This document shows, piece after piece, positions 51,946-61,700 of a stretch of DNA of 64,000 nt. The position numbers and the translations under genes are program-made. Under the pieces are notes generated by a model that worked only from the letters and a program-made list of their open reading frames with translations, did not search any database and had not been told where the DNA came from. Within the stretch, counting starts at the first letter, position 1. Each line of letters opens with the position of its first letter. The stretch lies in assembly GCA_023229425.1 (NCBI GenBank), contig JALNZG010000002.1, forward strand, positions 1 to 64,000. Direction: 5' to 3'. Source of the stretch: Ignavibacteriaceae bacterium. GTDB lineage: Bacteria; Bacteroidota; Ignavibacteria; Ignavibacteriales; Ignavibacteriaceae.

Positions 51946-52548
51946 ATGGGCTACACCACTATATTAGATATTATTGGAGCTATGGTTATCGGCGGCATTT
52001 TACTTCTTACGCTGTTCACAATAAATGACAATACAGTACAAAATTATTTTTACTACAATGCTGATTTTATCTTGCAGCGAGACCTTGTTGATATTATTTT
52101 GATTGTCGAAGGAGATTTACGGCGAATCGGATATTGCGCTGACCCGGACAATCTTATTCCTCCTAATAAAACTATTTTGCATGCCGATTCTAACGCGATA
52201 GCTTTTGTAACTGATTTGCATAAAACCGGCAAACTTGATACCATTGAATATCGAATCGGCACACCAAGCGATTTAACCGGCACTCCTAACCCAAGAGATG
52301 TACCACTTTTCCGAATCATAAATAACAACAGCCCGGAACAATCAGTAACCGGAGTGGTAACGGAGTTTCGTTTAGTTTACTTCGATGCTTTAGGTGATAC
52401 AATATTCATCCCCATCTCTGCTCCAGGAGAAATACAAACAATGGAGCTTTCGATTAAAGTTGAAAATGCTGCAGCCTACAATCAAAATTATTCCAATGCA
52501 TACTGGCGGCAAGTCAGATTAGCATCAAAAAATTTAAAAAGCAGATAA
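51946..52548 (+). CDS. Minor-pilin-like protein 2 (PilW/GspJ-like)
   Basis: This encodes 200 residues with a GAGGAACCC ribosome site. It opens MG then YTTILDIIGAMVIGGILL, again with Gly immediately before the helix. The rest follows the layout of PilW/GspJ-type minor pseudopilins, with LQRDLVDIILIVEGDLRRIGY after the helix and a later FRLVYFDALGDTIFI strand. It lies 8 bases after the previous gene. Family-level call only. Confidence 0.55.
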   Translation: MGYTTILDIIGAMVIGGILLLTLFTINDNTVQNYFYYNADFILQRDLVDIILIVEGDLRRIGYCADPDNLIPPNKTILHADSNAIAFVTDLHKTGKLDTIEYRIGTPSDLTGTPNPRDVPLFRIINNNSPEQSVTGVVTEFRLVYFDALGDTIFIPISAPGEIQTMELSIKVENAAAYNQNYSNAYWRQVRLASKNLKSR

Positions 52549-52557
52549 GGTGATATT

Positions 52558-53772
52558 ATGTTTGGTAGAGCATCCGTCTTTTTGGTACTTGGCTTTAGTG
52601 GAATATTGCTTATGTACACAAGAAATCTTTTTACCTTCAGTTCTGATTCCGTTGATGTTTATACACAGTATTACACGCAAACGATGTCAGAGAATATTGC
52701 ATCAAGCGCCGCAAACTTGGCTTGTAATCAATTTTTCTTGTCCCCAACCTGGACAACAGGCTATTCCAATGTTTCGTTTAATGGGGGAACGTTCAGCGCT
52801 TCAATTTCTAATTTAACTTCCAACCGGAAAAAAATTACTGCAACAGGTACCTACCACGGAATTACAAAAACCGTAGAGGTAATCTTGCAGCCTTCAAGTT
52901 TCGCCCGCTTTGGTTATTATGGCGCTATTATGCCGGGAAACCTCTATTATGTTACCGGGGACACTGTTTCAGGACCAATGCATGTTCAAGGAAAATTGAA
53001 TGTTTGGGGAACACCTGTCTTTACGGGAAAAGTGACAACCAAAAAAGGGATTAAAAAATACGATTCTTCGACTGACCCTCAATTCTTGGGTGGTTATGAA
53101 AGTGGGGTTGATTTACCATTACCAGCCACAATCAATACTGTTGAAGCTGACGCAGCAGCGGGGGGAAAATTCTTTTCCAACACCGATGTTTGGCTTACTT
53201 TTAATGCTGACGGAACGGTTGATTATAAAGAAGGAAGTTCAGGCATTTGGAAAAACGAATCGCTTAGTACTTTTGCCCCTAACGGGGTAATTGATGTTGA
53301 TAAAGGAAATTTTCATATAAAAGGAACAGTTAAAGGAAAAATAACTCTCGGTGCAAGCCTAAGTTCTGGAACTTCAAATGGCAATATTTATTTAGATGAT
53401 AACATTGTTTACAGCACTGATCCGAACAGCGCCGGTTGCACCGATATGCTTGGAATAGTGGCGACTAATAATGTAATAATTACCGATAATGTTCCTAATA
53501 AAAGTGATATAATCATTAACGCTTCCATTTTTTCTCTAAAAGGCGGTTTGCAGGCTGAAAACTATAGCACAATCCCTAATAGCGGCTCAATTCGATTAAC
53601 CGGTGGGCTTATTGAATATCAAGCGCAAGCTACCGGTGTCTTTAATCCATATACTGGACAAATAACTAACGGCTATAACACAAACATTCATTTTGATGAA
53701 AGGTTTATGACTCAAGTTCCTCCATCCTTTCCGAAAAGTGCCACATACGAAGTTCTTTCCTGGTTTGAATGA
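52558..53772 (+). CDS. Minor-pilin-like protein 3 (DUF4900/PilX-like)
   Basis: This encodes 404 residues with GGTGA before the ATG. It opens MFG then RASVFLVLGFSGILLMY, so Gly again precedes the helix. The N-terminal part (SENIASSAANLACNQFFLSP) resembles PilX-type minor pilins, and the large C-terminal region (NLYYVTGDTVSGPMHVQGKL, DDNIVYSTDP, MLGIVATNNVII) matches my memory of DUF4900-type proteins. It may form the pilus-tip adhesin or priming complex with the two preceding products. The gene ends the three-gene operon. Confidence 0.6.
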   Translation: MFGRASVFLVLGFSGILLMYTRNLFTFSSDSVDVYTQYYTQTMSENIASSAANLACNQFFLSPTWTTGYSNVSFNGGTFSASISNLTSNRKKITATGTYHGITKTVEVILQPSSFARFGYYGAIMPGNLYYVTGDTVSGPMHVQGKLNVWGTPVFTGKVTTKKGIKKYDSSTDPQFLGGYESGVDLPLPATINTVEADAAAGGKFFSNTDVWLTFNADGTVDYKEGSSGIWKNESLSTFAPNGVIDVDKGNFHIKGTVKGKITLGASLSSGTSNGNIYLDDNIVYSTDPNSAGCTDMLGIVATNNVIITDNVPNKSDIIINASIFSLKGGLQAENYSTIPNSGSIRLTGGLIEYQAQATGVFNPYTGQITNGYNTNIHFDERFMTQVPPSFPKSATYEVLSWFE

Positions 53773-53804
53773 TTATTATTGTGAAAGTAGAAAGCAATAA
53801 AAAG

Positions 53805-53830
53805 ATTAATCCCAATGTATCGGGATTAAT
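53805..53830. repeat. Small hairpin after the minor-pilin operon
   Basis: ATTAATCCC (53805-53813) and GGGATTAAT (53822-53830) form a perfect 9-base stem, 33 bases past the stop at 53772. No T run follows, so it is a weak terminator or an intergenic repeat. Confidence 0.35.
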
Positions 53831-53933
53831 TTCAAACCATTTAGAACTTGATACTTTTTACTTTCAAATTTTAACTTTTAACTTTATATTACGATTGCTA
53901 AAATTAAAATTAATAAATCTACCAGGAGGTATG

Positions 53934-54422
53934 ATGTTCGCTAACACAAAACATTCATTTCTCGGTTTTGCTTTGCTTTTTACAGTTTTAACTTTTTCTT
54001 TTTTCACCGGATGCGAGAAAAAAGAAGCTCCAAAAGAAACAGTAAAGATGCCCGCAGAAACAACCCCTCAACCCGCTGTAGAACAACCGAAGGTTGAAGA
54101 AATAAAAGCTGTTCTTGATTTAAAAGGAACATACACCGGAACTCTTGATTCACGCGCTACAACCCTTAAAATCACCGAACAAACCGATTCTAATTCTACG
54201 TTCTCAGGTTCAATTACGATTAATTACCGTGAAGTTATTAATCAAAAAATTTCCGGTAAATTAGATCAAGAAAAAATGACGGTTACTATGAAGGACATGC
54301 TTCACAGCCGTTATGCAGGAACTTACTTTGCAAAACTTTCGGAAGATGGCAAAAAGCTATCCGGCACTTTTACGCAAACTGTTGATAAAACAAAAAGCTC
54401 ATTTAGTTTAAATAAAAAATAA
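53934..54422 (+). CDS. Predicted lipoprotein
   Basis: The AGGAGGT ribosome site at 53924-53930 decides the start at one of two adjacent ATGs (53931 or 53934), not 55 codons upstream at 53769. The product has about 162 residues with a signal peptide ending in a lipobox (FSFFTGC). A Lys/Glu/Pro linker precedes a small beta-rich domain (LKGTYTGTLDSRATTLKITE, SGSITINY, GKLDQEKMTV). I do not know the family. It is 17 bases upstream of a PEGA lipoprotein gene. Confidence 0.75.
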   Translation: MFANTKHSFLGFALLFTVLTFSFFTGCEKKEAPKETVKMPAETTPQPAVEQPKVEEIKAVLDLKGTYTGTLDSRATTLKITEQTDSNSTFSGSITINYREVINQKISGKLDQEKMTVTMKDMLHSRYAGTYFAKLSEDGKKLSGTFTQTVDKTKSSFSLNKK

Positions 54423-54439
54423 TTTATAGGAGAAAAAAA

Positions 54440-55192
54440 ATGAAAAAGTATTTAGCCCTTTTAATTTTACCGGTGATCTTTTTTATCGCTTCGTGTACTG
54501 ATTCCACTACTGATCCAGTAGTAGATCAGACAGGTTCCATTGTGGTAAGGAGTATCCCCACAGGTGCAACAATTTATCTTGACGGAGTAGACCAAAAGAA
54601 AGTAACCCCCGACACATTAAAAAGTCTTTCAGTTGGCAACCATAGCATTACATTAAAACTTGATGATTACTACGATTCAACCTTCACCGCCAATGTCACC
54701 GCAAACACCGTTGTCAACACCTCGGAGATTGCTTTACAAACCAACACACAGTTGGTAACTTTTGGCCCAATTCAAATTTTTGAAACATCCAACACAACTG
54801 CCTCACAACCAAGCGGACTAGATCTATCTTCTGGTAATGCTTATGGAATAAGCTCAGCAAACAAAACTGATGTTGATATTTATTACACAAGTACAGGTTT
54901 TGTTGTTACTTCTGCTGACAATGCTACTGGTTTAACTAGAAAAACTTATTTCAAAGTAGGCGGCGCAAGCACTTTAACTGATGGTGTTGCTTCTTCTGTT
55001 AAAAACAGTACATGGACAGATAGAATGTCAGATCGTCCAGCCGAATATGTCTTCTTGTATGATACGGATATGCATTACTCTAAAATTATTATTGATTCTT
55101 ACGGTGGTGGAAGTCCTACCCCTGGAGATCCGGCTTGGGTAAAAGTAAAATGGGTTTACAATAAAACAGCGAGTGATGTTCGTTTCAAATAG
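54440..55192 (+). CDS. Lipoprotein with PEGA domain
   Basis: This encodes 250 residues with TAGGAG before the ATG. The lipobox is FIASC (Cys about 19). A PEGA domain spans about 33-100, with SIVVRSIPTGATIYLDG, VTPDTLKSLSVGNHSITLKL and DDYYDSTFTANV, a fold common in surface proteins. The C-terminal half (to 250) has TGLTRKTYFKVGG and no recognised domain. It is probably co-transcribed with the lipoprotein before it, and is followed by a strong terminator. Confidence 0.75.
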   Translation: MKKYLALLILPVIFFIASCTDSTTDPVVDQTGSIVVRSIPTGATIYLDGVDQKKVTPDTLKSLSVGNHSITLKLDDYYDSTFTANVTANTVVNTSEIALQTNTQLVTFGPIQIFETSNTTASQPSGLDLSSGNAYGISSANKTDVDIYYTSTGFVVTSADNATGLTRKTYFKVGGASTLTDGVASSVKNSTWTDRMSDRPAEYVFLYDTDMHYSKIIIDSYGGGSPTPGDPAWVKVKWVYNKTASDVRFK

Positions 55193-55212
55193 TTTGAAAC
55201 ATTTAAAACTTT

Positions 55213-55242
55213 AAAGCCGTGAAAAATTTCACGGCTTTTTTT
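55213..55242 (+). terminator. Rho-independent terminator after the PEGA gene
   Basis: AAAGCCGTGAAA and TTTCACGGCTTT form a 12-base stem, followed by four more T. It lies 20 bases after the stop and also faces the convergent aspS end. Confidence 0.85.
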
Positions 55243-55277
55243 GTTTTAAAAAATCCTAATTCGTAATTCCTACTGTG

Positions 55278-55292
55278 TCCGCCTCAGGCGGA
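55278..55292. repeat. Palindromic element over the aspS stop codon
   Basis: TCCGCCTCAGGCGGA is a perfect 15-base palindrome with one central base. The last two aspS codons (Ser, Ala) and the TGA stop lie inside it. Its core (GCCT.AGGC) resembles the palindromes inserted in the T9SS sorting domains of this window. Confidence 0.55.
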
Positions 55293-57086
55293 ATTCCTAA
55301 TTCTAATGTGAAGTTCTTTCAGTTGGTGTTCGTCCACGGTTGAAGGAGCTTCATCCATTAACGACATGCCACTTGCAGTTTTCGGAAAAGCAATAACTTC
55401 GCGGATAGAATGTTCGCCTGCAAAAATCATCGCAAGTCGGTCAAAACCAAATGCAATTCCACCATGCGGCGGGGCGCCGTATTTGAAAGCGTTCATTAAA
55501 AATCCGAATTTATGTTCTGCTTCTTCCTCGGTAATTCCTAACGATTTAAACATCTTAGCTTGCAGTTCAGCGCTATGAATTCTAATGCTTCCACCGGCAA
55601 CTTCGCTTCCGTTTAAAACTAAATCGTAAGCGTGGGCTTTTACTTTGCCGGGATCGGATTCCATAAATGGAATATCATCAACATTTGGAGAAGTGAACGG
55701 ATGATGCATTGCGTAATACCGCTGCGTATCTTCATCCCACTCAAACAACGGGAAATCTATAACCCACAAAAGTTTCGGCTCCAAATTTTCACTTATCAAA
55801 TTTAATCTTCTCGCCATTTCTAAGCGAAGCATTCCCATCAAACCCAGAGTTTTATATTTTTTACCTGTAAGGATTAAAATTAAATCTCCCGGTTTTGCAC
55901 CGAGGAACGAAGTTAAATTTGCCCGTTCTTCGTCTGCGAAAAATTTCATCGTCGGCGATTCAAGTCCCTCTTCTTTAACGCGGATCCAAATCAAGCCGCC
56001 CGCGCCAAGTTTTTTAATATAATCTGTAAGTACATCAAGTTGGTTGCGTGTATATTCACCACAGCCGGGAGCGACCAACCCGGAGATCTCTCCTTTGGTT
56101 TGAATTTGGTCTTGAAAAACTTTGAATGACGTGTTTTCAAAAATATGATTTAGTGTTTTCATCTCAAGGTCAAAACGCAGATCTGGTTTATCACTTCCAT
56201 ATCTTTCCATCGCTTCATCAAAAGAAATGCGTGGAAGGGGGATTTGAAGATCTTTCTGCCAAACTTCTTTAAAAAAACGCTGCATCAATCCTTCAACAAC
56301 TTCAAAAATATCTTCTTGATCGACAAAAGACATTTCAACATCAATCTGTGTAAACTCAGGTTGGCGGTCTGCACGCAAATCTTCATCGCGAAAACACTTT
56401 ACAACTTGAAAATATCTATCAAAACCGGAAACCATCAATATCTGTTTGTAAGTTTGTGGTGATTGCGGAAGTGCATAAAATTTTCCTTTATGCAGTCTGC
56501 TTGGAACAAGAAAATCTCGCGCACCTTCAGGAGTGCTTTTCATCAGCACAGGAGTTTCAATTTCTATAAATTTATTTTCATCAAAATACTTGCGGGTAAT
56601 TTGATACATGTTGTGGCGGAGCATTAAATTTTTTTGCATCGATGAGCGGCGTAAATCGAGATAACGATATTTCAGACGCAACTCTTCTCCTGCATCAGTA
56701 TCTTCTCTAATTTGAAACGGCGGCGTTTTAGCTTCGTTGAGAATAGTGAGTTTGGTCACCATAACATCAACGGTTCCTGTTGCAACAGAGGAATTTTCGG
56801 TTCCCTCCGGACGCTTTCTAACTACTCCTTCAATTGAAATTACAAATTCACTTCTTAAATGTTTTGCCGTGTTGTGGGCTCCTTCATTAAATCCCGGTTC
56901 AAATACAATTTGAGTAATTCCATAGCGATCCCGTAATTCAATAAAAATTAAACCACCTAGATCTCTTCTTGTATCAACCCAGCCATTTAAAATAACGTGT
57001 TGCCCAATATTAGTTTCTCGTAAATCTCCGCATGTGTGTGTTCTTCGCTTAAAATGCATTCCTGCTTCGTACTCCTTCATTTTCAT
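55284..57086 (-). CDS. aspS: Aspartyl-tRNA synthetase, bacterial type
   Basis: This is a class II synthetase that charges tRNA-Asp (or also tRNA-Asn if non-discriminating). The 600 residues show the OB-fold anticodon domain (RTHTCGDLRETNIGQHVILN, then GWVDTRRDLGG), motif 2 region (FRDEDLRADRQPEFTQIDVE, about 220), the bacterial insertion domain (about 290-420) and motif 3 (GIAFGFDRLAMI, about 545). The short C-terminal end RNSA falls in a palindromic repeat that supplies the stop. An alternative start at the Met nine codons in (57059) is possible. It is followed by the convergent PEGA gene. Confidence 0.96.
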   Translation of the reverse strand: MKMKEYEAGMHFKRRTHTCGDLRETNIGQHVILNGWVDTRRDLGGLIFIELRDRYGITQIVFEPGFNEGAHNTAKHLRSEFVISIEGVVRKRPEGTENSSVATGTVDVMVTKLTILNEAKTPPFQIREDTDAGEELRLKYRYLDLRRSSMQKNLMLRHNMYQITRKYFDENKFIEIETPVLMKSTPEGARDFLVPSRLHKGKFYALPQSPQTYKQILMVSGFDRYFQVVKCFRDEDLRADRQPEFTQIDVEMSFVDQEDIFEVVEGLMQRFFKEVWQKDLQIPLPRISFDEAMERYGSDKPDLRFDLEMKTLNHIFENTSFKVFQDQIQTKGEISGLVAPGCGEYTRNQLDVLTDYIKKLGAGGLIWIRVKEEGLESPTMKFFADEERANLTSFLGAKPGDLILILTGKKYKTLGLMGMLRLEMARRLNLISENLEPKLLWVIDFPLFEWDEDTQRYYAMHHPFTSPNVDDIPFMESDPGKVKAHAYDLVLNGSEVAGGSIRIHSAELQAKMFKSLGITEEEAEHKFGFLMNAFKYGAPPHGGIAFGFDRLAMIFAGEHSIREVIAFPKTASGMSLMDEAPSTVDEHQLKELHIRIRNSA

Positions 57087-57255
57087 AATGTGAGGGATAA
57101 AAATACTGAATTATGAAGTTTAAACAAACAGAGGATCGCTTTGTATTTGTTACTTTCGGCTTGATTTCCGAATAATCATTTTCTTTTCTGCATATTCTTT
57201 TTTAAAACGATGTAAGGATTTTTAACCGAAACTTCTTCTTTGAATTGCGTAAATT

Positions 57256-57663
57256 ATGCTTATGAATGAAGATAAATTGAAAATACTCCTTGTTGAAGAC
57301 AGCCTCGAAAACCGTGAAGTTATCGCTATGTTTATAAGAGGAATTGCTAATGTTGAATGTGCCTCAAACGGAACCGAGGCTTTAACTAAAACAGAAGAGA
57401 ATTTATTTGATATTATTTTAATGGATATAAATCTCGGCATAGGAATCAACGGAATGGAAGTAACAAAGCAATTACGCCAAACCGAAAAATATAAATCTAC
57501 TCCCATAATTGCAGTTACTGCTTACGTAATGCTTGACGATCAAAAAAAAATTCTTGATGCGGGATGTTCTCATTATGTCAGCAAGCCATTCTCCAAAAAA
57601 GAATTAAATGAACTCATTTTGAATGTTGCTAATGACTATCGTCTTTCAGGAAAGTTTCAATAA
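57256..57663 (+). CDS. CheY-like response regulator
   Basis: The 135 residues form one receiver domain: VEDS acidic pocket, phospho-Asp in IILMDINLGIGINGMEV, Thr in VTAYVM and Lys in VSKPFSK. The loop after the Asp (NLGIGINGME) has extra Gly/Ile compared with a typical MP.MDG loop, as in some hybrid-kinase-derived receivers. No partner kinase is adjacent. Its 3' end overlaps the convergent GT9 gene by 35 bases. Confidence 0.85.
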   Translation: MLMNEDKLKILLVEDSLENREVIAMFIRGIANVECASNGTEALTKTEENLFDIILMDINLGIGINGMEVTKQLRQTEKYKSTPIIAVTAYVMLDDQKKILDAGCSHYVSKPFSKKELNELILNVANDYRLSGKFQ

Positions 57664-58699
57664 CCTCTAAAACTTTTTCGGCTTCCAATTCCTTAATACA
57701 TTTAAATTGAACATCCACCCTTTTACATTTTAGCGGTTTTGGAGAATAAAGAAAACATGGGGCGCAATTGAGTTGAAGTGAGGCGATCCGGTAATTTGTT
57801 TTCCATGGATAAATATAGTTCGGATTAGTTGGACCGATAACGGCAACAATCTTTAACTGCAACGCCGAAGCAACATGCATCAAACTTGAATCGTTGGTTA
57901 CAAAGATGTTACATCTTTTCATAATTGAAGCAGTTTGTAAAAGAGATTGTGTTTTGATAACGAACGCATTCTCCGATTTGATGTTTTGCTTTACCAATTG
58001 CTGCAATTCACGTTCTTCCGGTCCGCCGAAGATGAAAACTTTTGCATTCTTTTTTTCGATCAACAAGTTTCCCAACCGGGAAAATTTTTCCGGTTCCCAT
58101 CTTCTTTTATCATGATTTTTTAAAGTTGAACACCCTGGGTGAAATCCAACAACAAAGTCATGCAAATCAATTCCCGTTTCAATTAAATATTTTTCTTTAA
58201 ATAGATCATCTTCACTTGCCTGCGGAAAAAGAAGCGGAGGTGTTTCCGTAAACTTTGTGGCGAAAAGTTTTTCGCAGAGAAGAATATTTTCTTCTACGTT
58301 ATGAAGTGAATCATTTTCTAAGACTCTTTCGGTATTGAGAAATCCGAGATTTTGAAAATCATTGCGAAGATAATGAACAGCCGCGCGCTTCTTCGCGCCA
58401 ATAATAAAGTTTATGAGATTATATTCTTTACGGTTGGAGGGATACACATTAATTGAAGCATCATACGTGCCGCGAAATTTCAACACAAAACGAAGTGAAG
58501 AGAATATAGATGCGTCAAGAAAATCAAAATAATGGATTGAGTTAAGGAGATTTGTTTGCTCATATATCTCTCTAACGCCTTTATACATCACCATAGCATC
58601 AATTTCAGCTTCGGGGAATTTGTTCCGTAGAAGCTGCAATGCCGGTGTGAACATTAACGCATCGCCAATTCCCGATAGAGCAAGTATTAATATTTTCAT
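57629..58699 (-). CDS. Glycosyltransferase family 9 (heptosyltransferase-like)
   Basis: This encodes 356 residues with the GT-B layout of ADP-heptose:LPS heptosyltransferases: an N-terminal SGIGDALMFTPALQLLR (nucleotide-binding domain start), GFHPGCSTLKNHDKRRW (about 185, donor site), FIFGGPEERELQQLV, and TNDSSLMHVASAL plus VIGPTNP (about 270-295). It probably adds a sugar to the cell-surface polysaccharide or lipid. The exact acceptor is not visible. It is transcribed leftward, 93 bases after the DUF2723 gene, with a terminator between. Confidence 0.8.
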   Translation of the reverse strand: MKILILALSGIGDALMFTPALQLLRNKFPEAEIDAMVMYKGVREIYEQTNLLNSIHYFDFLDASIFSSLRFVLKFRGTYDASINVYPSNRKEYNLINFIIGAKKRAAVHYLRNDFQNLGFLNTERVLENDSLHNVEENILLCEKLFATKFTETPPLLFPQASEDDLFKEKYLIETGIDLHDFVVGFHPGCSTLKNHDKRRWEPEKFSRLGNLLIEKKNAKVFIFGGPEERELQQLVKQNIKSENAFVIKTQSLLQTASIMKRCNIFVTNDSSLMHVASALQLKIVAVIGPTNPNYIYPWKTNYRIASLQLNCAPCFLYSPKPLKCKRVDVQFKCIKELEAEKVLEVIETFLKDDSH

Positions 58700-58727
58700 C
58701 GTTTGAGTTTCACTGCTTCAATAAAAT

Positions 58728-58773
58728 AAAAAAATGAGTCAAATACTTTTTATTGCGTCCAACTCATTTTTTA
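58728..58773 (-). terminator. Terminator after the DUF2723 gene
   Basis: Leftward, AAAAAATGAGT pairs with ACTCATTTTTT around a 22-base loop, followed by more T. The stem is AT-rich but has runs of T on the 3' side. Confidence 0.5.
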
Positions 58774-58792
58774 TTTTTTCAATATTACTTAA

Positions 58793-61700
58793 TTATTTAA
58801 TCGTTAAAGAATCCTTATTCGCCTTCAAGGCTCTCATCCTTTCAATTTCACTTTTAACTTGATTGTCACCCGGATACATATTAGAAAGCTTCCCGAGCAG
58901 ATCAATTCCTTTGTCGTACTCTTGCAAATTTTCATAAATATCCAACAAGATGTTGTAAGGATTGTAGCGTCCGGGCTGTCCGCGGGGATTTTCCACAACG
59001 GCCTGCAAAGCATCTCTTTCAATTTCAGAAGCAATTATTTTGTAATGAGGCAAATCATTTACAGCGAAATACAAATTGCCGATATCATAAAGAATACGGT
59101 AATCAATCGGCAAAATTTTTCTCGGAAGTTTCTTTTCCATTAAGTTCAAAACATCAACTACTTTTTGGTTCGGCTGCCCGGTATTCATATAATAAATAGC
59201 TAACCGGATAAATGCATTACGATAATTTTGAACGAGCCGTGTATGGTTTTCGTCAAAGAAAATAGTTGAATCGTTTAAACCTCTGAACTTAAATCCCGGC
59301 ATATAATTTTTTGAATAGCTTTTATTCTCTTCAATTAATTGTTTGCGCAGAACGGGTTCATTAATAAACTCAACTCTCGCTTGTTTTTTCTCCGGAACAA
59401 AACGGAAAGCCATTCCTTCCATTTTTAGATAATCTGTTAATCCGATCTTACTGTCATCCGAACAAGTTACCGCAAAATAAATCGGCCTTTGCCAATTGTT
59501 TGCTTGTACGATTTCTTTTACCATAATGTCTTGAACTCGGACAGCTTTAATTCCGCTATAGACAACGCTATTATCCATCCGCCAGGTAAGTTTCCCTTCA
59601 CGGATTACTGTTGAATCTTCAATTTCCCATTCATCAAGATTTAATTTTGGATCAACATTTAATAATGTTCTTCCTTCGGCGTAAGTTTTATAAGATGAGG
59701 GAAGCTGTTTCGGAACAGAAACCGTAACATCCTGTGGCTCCCATTGATTTGGCTGCAAAGCATCTATCTGCAGATCATCCATATTCATGGAAACTTTTCT
59801 TGCGCCGTAGGGTTCGAGGTTTTTTAATTGTTTAATATACCAACTCGTATTCAACAAACTTAAGTTTACAATACGAACATCACGCCGCACACCCTCAACA
59901 TCCTGCATATACCAGAGGGGGAAAGTATCATTATCCCCGTTAGTAAAGAGAATTGCATTTGGAGCGCAACTTTGCAATAAGTTGTATGAATAATCCCACG
60001 GAACCCAATTGCGGGAACGATCGTGAGTAAAATAATTAGCCTGCAACATTCTAATCGGAACAAAAACAATTCCAAGCACTACAACTGCAAAAGCTGCATT
60101 TTTTGCCAACGAAGGAGATTTTATTTTTTCTAACAAGACATCAATTATTCCTCGAAGACCCAAGGCGATCCAAATTGAAAAAACGAAAAATGCACCGACG
60201 TAAAAATAATCTCTTTCACGCGGCTGCGGCTCTTGTTGATTTTGGTAGAATGCCGTCAAATATCCCATAAAGATGAAGAGTACCATAAAAATACTCGCCA
60301 TCTTCCAATCTTTTTTGAAATGGAAATAAATACCAAGTAAGCCCAGTAGAAGCGGAATACCAAACAGAGAATCTTTCGCTTCACCGTTAAAATGAATGTT
60401 GAATGGTTTGAACAATGCATTCCCAAGTCCATTTAAGGGCCACATATTTGCACCGGCATCTTGCACCCATGATTCGCGTCCAACATAATTCCACATAAAA
60501 TATCTTGTGGTCATGTGGTTCATTTGGTAACGCCACCAGAAATCCAGATCGGATGAATAATTTTCATAAACTCCCATTTGATGCGGCTCGGTAGCAAATC
60601 TTCTTTTAAATGTTGGGAAGTCACCATATTGTTCGCGATTTAGATAGGAAACTAATTCTGTAAAATTATCCGGTTCGTTTTCGTTCATCGGAGGATTTTG
60701 ATTTGCACGGACAATTACCAGCGTGTAGGTTGAAAATCCGAGGAATGCAAAAATCATCGACATAAAGATAAGATGCATTGTCGGTTTGTTATTTTTAACT
60801 GCATAATAAACGCCGGAACTTAAACCTCCAAGCAAGAGAAGCACTAAAATCATTTGAGTTGTAATATTGTCGCCGGAGATGCTTGCCATCAATCCTGGAA
60901 TTATTTTCACGATCCCGGGATAAACTGCAAATAGAGCCGCACCGCCGATAGCAAGAGCAACATAAAAGGAATTCCTGTGAATTAACTTTTTCCATAAAGC
61001 GCCAACCACCAAAATACTTATTCCAGCCATTACCATTTTAAACCGGGAATCATATTCTTTATATTGATCCGGAGTAGGCGGAGTAGCATCGGTTTGATTT
61101 GCCCAAAGAGCTATAGCAAGAATTGTTAACAATCCGGCGTGAGCAAGAAAAATATACCCTGTCTTTTTCAAAGCTTCATCATCATCAACATATTTTCTAA
61201 ACGTGATGATCATAACAACGGAGATCATTGCTAAAACGCTCATCAAGTGAATACCGGTTGAAAGACCGATGAGATAAGCGATAAATAAAATATATTTTTC
61301 ATTGTCCTTGCTGTCTGCGCGTTCATGCCAAACGATCATCAAATAAGTAACGGCGGCAAAAATGAGTGTGCTGGCTGCATAAACCTCGGCTTCTCCACCG
61401 TTAAACCAAAAAGTATCGCTAAATGAAAAAGACAAAGCGCCGATAGCCGCAGGGATGTAAGTGAGAAGAGCGTCTGAAAAATTTTGATAAACTTTTCCCT
61501 TGAAATTTTCGATCAATTTTACCGCTATCAAATAGAGGAAAAGAATTGAAAGAGAACTTGAAAGCACCGAAATTATATTAAAACGGAATGCCATATTATC
61601 TGCAAACGGCAGCATTGCAAAAACTCTTCCGAGCAGCAAAAAGAACGGGGCTCCCGGCGGATGGGGAACCTGAAGAGAAAATCCAGAAGCGATAAACTCG

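Noticed and set aside
53769..53933. 55-codon extension of the 53934 lipoprotein
   Set aside because: A perfect AGGAGGT site and a lipobox signal peptide place the start at 53931 or 53934.
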